Assembly (NCBI GenBank): GCA_963717155.1 | Contig: OY970326.1 | Location: 124,001 to 188,000, forward strand | Source: G963717155 sp963717155 | Lineage (GTDB): Bacteria; Actinomycetota; Thermoleophilia; Gaiellales; JALYLC01 | Length of the DNA: 64,000 bases | Direction of reading: 5' to 3' | Shown: positions 62,709 to 64,000 of the stretch, one piece after another | Numbering within the stretch: position 1 is the stretch's first letter | How the letters are laid out: every line of letters begins with the position of its first letter | The notes under the pieces: generated by a model | What the model saw: the letters and a program-made list of their open reading frames with translations, nothing else | What the model was told of the DNA's origin: nothing | The model's database searches: none | Translations under genes and position numbers: made by a program

Positions 62709-64000
62709 GTGGCCGAGACCATCCCGCGCACGCTCCATCCGCCCTCGGCGCCGCGGCCCGCGTCCGACCACTACAAGTGGGTGGCGCTCTCGAACACCAC
62801 GCTCGCCGTGCTGCTGGCGACGCTCGACGCGTCGATCACGCTGATCGCGATGCCCGACATCTTCCGGGGCATCCACCTCGACCCGCTGGTTCCGTCGAAC
62901 AGCTTCTACCTGCTGTGGATGATCCTCGGCTATCTCGTGGTCTCGAGCGTGCTGATCGTCAGCCTCGGCCGGCTCGGCGACATGTACGGCCGGGTGCGCA
63001 CCTACAACCTCGGCTTCGTCATCTACACCGTCGCGTCGCTGATCCTCGCGGTCGACTGGATGACCGGCCAGGACGGCGCGACCTACCTGATCATCTTCCG
63101 GATCGTCCAGGGCATCGGCGGCGCATGCCTGCTCGCGAACGCGTCGGCGATCATCACCGACGCCTTCCCCGTCAACCAGCGGGGCATGGCGCTCGGCATC
63201 AACAACATCGTCGGCGTCAGCGGCCTCTTCGTCGGGCTCGTGCTCGGCGGCATCCTCGCGCCGATCGACTGGCGCCTCGTCTTCCTGATCTCGGTGCCGG
63301 TCGGGCTGTTCGGCACGGTCTGGGCCTATCTGAAGCTCGAGGAGCGCAGCAAGCCGCGTCGCGCGCCGGTCGACTGGTGGGGCAACGTGACGTTCGCGGG
63401 TGGGCTCGTCCTGATCATGACCTCCGTGACCTACGGGATCCGCCCGTACGGCGGGAACCCGACCGGCTGGACGAGCCCGCGCGTGCTGCTGCTGCTGGGC
63501 GGCGGGATCGCCTCGCTCGTCGCGTTCGCCATCATCGAGCGACGCGTCGAGAACCCGATGTTCCGGCTGCCCCTGTTCCGCATCCGGGCGTTCACGTTCG
63601 GCACGATCTCGACGTTCCTCGCCGCCGTCGCACGAGGCGGTCTGATGTTCATGCTGATCATCTGGCTGCAGGGCATCTGGCTCCCGCAGCACGGGTACAG
63701 CTTCTCGTCGACACCCCTGTGGGCCGGCATCTACATGCTGCCTCTGACGCTCGGGATGCTGATCACGGGACCCGTCTCCGGGGCGCTCTCAGATCGCTAC
63801 GGGCCACGCCCGTTCGCGACCGGCGGCATGCTCCTCGGTGCCGCGAGCTTCGTGCTGCTCCTGTTGCTGCCGACGAACTTCGCCTATCCCTGGTTCGCGC
63901 TCGTCCTGCTGCTGAACGGTTTCGCGATCGGCCTCTTCGCCGCGCCGAACCGTGCCGCGGTGATGAACAGCCTGCCGCCCGGAGATCGCGGCGCCGGCGG
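62709..64000 (+). CDS. MFS multidrug-type transporter (DHA2/EmrB-QacA family), 3' end outside window
   Basis: At least 430 aa, open to the last base. It reads VAETIPRTLHPPSAPRP, then membrane helix WVALSNTTLAVLLATLDASI, then motif A (GRLGDMYGRVRTYNLG) and GINNIVGVSGLFVGLVLGG. At least 11 helices are visible. It resembles the transporter at 50589 in family but is a different member, with a longer loop after the first helix. The GTG start is leaderless. It should be repressed by the divergent MarR protein and induced by its ligand, perhaps a phenolic or aromatic compound. Confidence 0.9.
   Translation, partial: MAETIPRTLHPPSAPRPASDHYKWVALSNTTLAVLLATLDASITLIAMPDIFRGIHLDPLVPSNSFYLLWMILGYLVVSSVLIVSLGRLGDMYGRVRTYNLGFVIYTVASLILAVDWMTGQDGATYLIIFRIVQGIGGACLLANASAIITDAFPVNQRGMALGINNIVGVSGLFVGLVLGGILAPIDWRLVFLISVPVGLFGTVWAYLKLEERSKPRRAPVDWWGNVTFAGGLVLIMTSVTYGIRPYGGNPTGWTSPRVLLLLGGGIASLVAFAIIERRVENPMFRLPLFRIRAFTFGTISTFLAAVARGGLMFMLIIWLQGIWLPQHGYSFSSTPLWAGIYMLPLTLGMLITGPVSGALSDRYGPRPFATGGMLLGAASFVLLLLLPTNFAYPWFALVLLLNGFAIGLFAAPNRAAVMNSLPPGDRGAG

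Noticed and set aside
1..64000. CRISPR arrays, tRNA or rRNA genes, insertion sequences, integrases
   Set aside because: Looked for and not seen; no regularly spaced repeats, no tRNA-like cloverleaf with CCA, no transposase motif in any plausible frame.

Overview
The window is a 64 kb stretch of a high-GC bacterial chromosome. It has GTG, TTG and even CTG starts, ATGA/GTGA/TTGA start-stop overlaps, TANNNT -10 boxes 6-7 nt in front of leaderless starts, ECF sigma factors and a Ser/Thr protein kinase. This fits an Actinomycetota soil organism, possibly of the Thermoleophilia type; the class is an inference from gene content only. I see no rRNA, tRNA, CRISPR array, transposase or integrase. About 18 otherwise well-conserved genes are broken by one or more single-base indels (over 20 in total) that leave good family sequence on both sides. 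I read most of these as sequencing or assembly errors and annotate the genes as whole.

Layout, left to right. 0.1-6.6 kb: two SDR oxidoreductases diverge, across a perfect palindrome, from a cyclic-amide block (M20 N-carbamoyl amidohydrolase, allantoinase/hydantoinase-like enzyme, hydantoin-racemase-like protein, zinc alcohol dehydrogenase, GNAT). 6.6-12.8 kb: a split ThDP enzyme like sulfopyruvate decarboxylase diverges from SDR-hyuA-hyuB-cupredoxin. 12.9-20.1 kb: two ECF sigma factors, each with a membrane partner gene, an MFS exporter, a GNAT, a SnoaL-like protein and small secreted proteins. 20.1-24.8 kb: a NitT/TauT-type ABC importer split between the two strands, a P-loop kinase and a disulfide-reductase-like flavoprotein. 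24.8-29.6 kb: copper amine oxidase, kynureninase, a GntR/FCD regulator and a Ser/Thr kinase.

29.7-46.8 kb: an unbroken 17 kb run of 18 minus-strand genes, most overlapping by a few bases. In order of transcription they are a CoxM/CoxS/CoxL-like molybdenum hydroxylase, CoxG, an LLM flavin-type monooxygenase, an M20 hydrolase, a fumarylacetoacetate-hydrolase-family enzyme, an M24 hydrolase, tryptophan 2,3-dioxygenase, a ketopantoate-reductase-like enzyme, a LivKGFHM-type ABC importer, a second ketopantoate-reductase-like enzyme and a second, metal-site-deficient M24 protein. Its gene set suggests import and ring opening of a nitrogen-containing aromatic or heterocycle, and it is my best candidate for an undescribed pathway. 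Divergent from it run an FAD amine-oxidase/desaturase-like gene, a TIM-barrel isomerase and glutaryl-CoA dehydrogenase.

50.5-64 kb: an MFS exporter with its TetR regulator and operator, a cupin, the de novo NAD operon nadB-nadC-nadA, a carboxymuconolactone-decarboxylase-family protein, a TatA-like protein, a cysteine-free DksA-like protein, XdhC fused to a YHS domain with a MocA-like cytidylyltransferase (molybdenum-hydroxylase maturation), an Ohr/OsmC protein, a secreted triple-repeat protein, a second cupredoxin, and a MarR regulator facing an MFS exporter that runs off the window. Bases 1-84 hold nothing I can identify.
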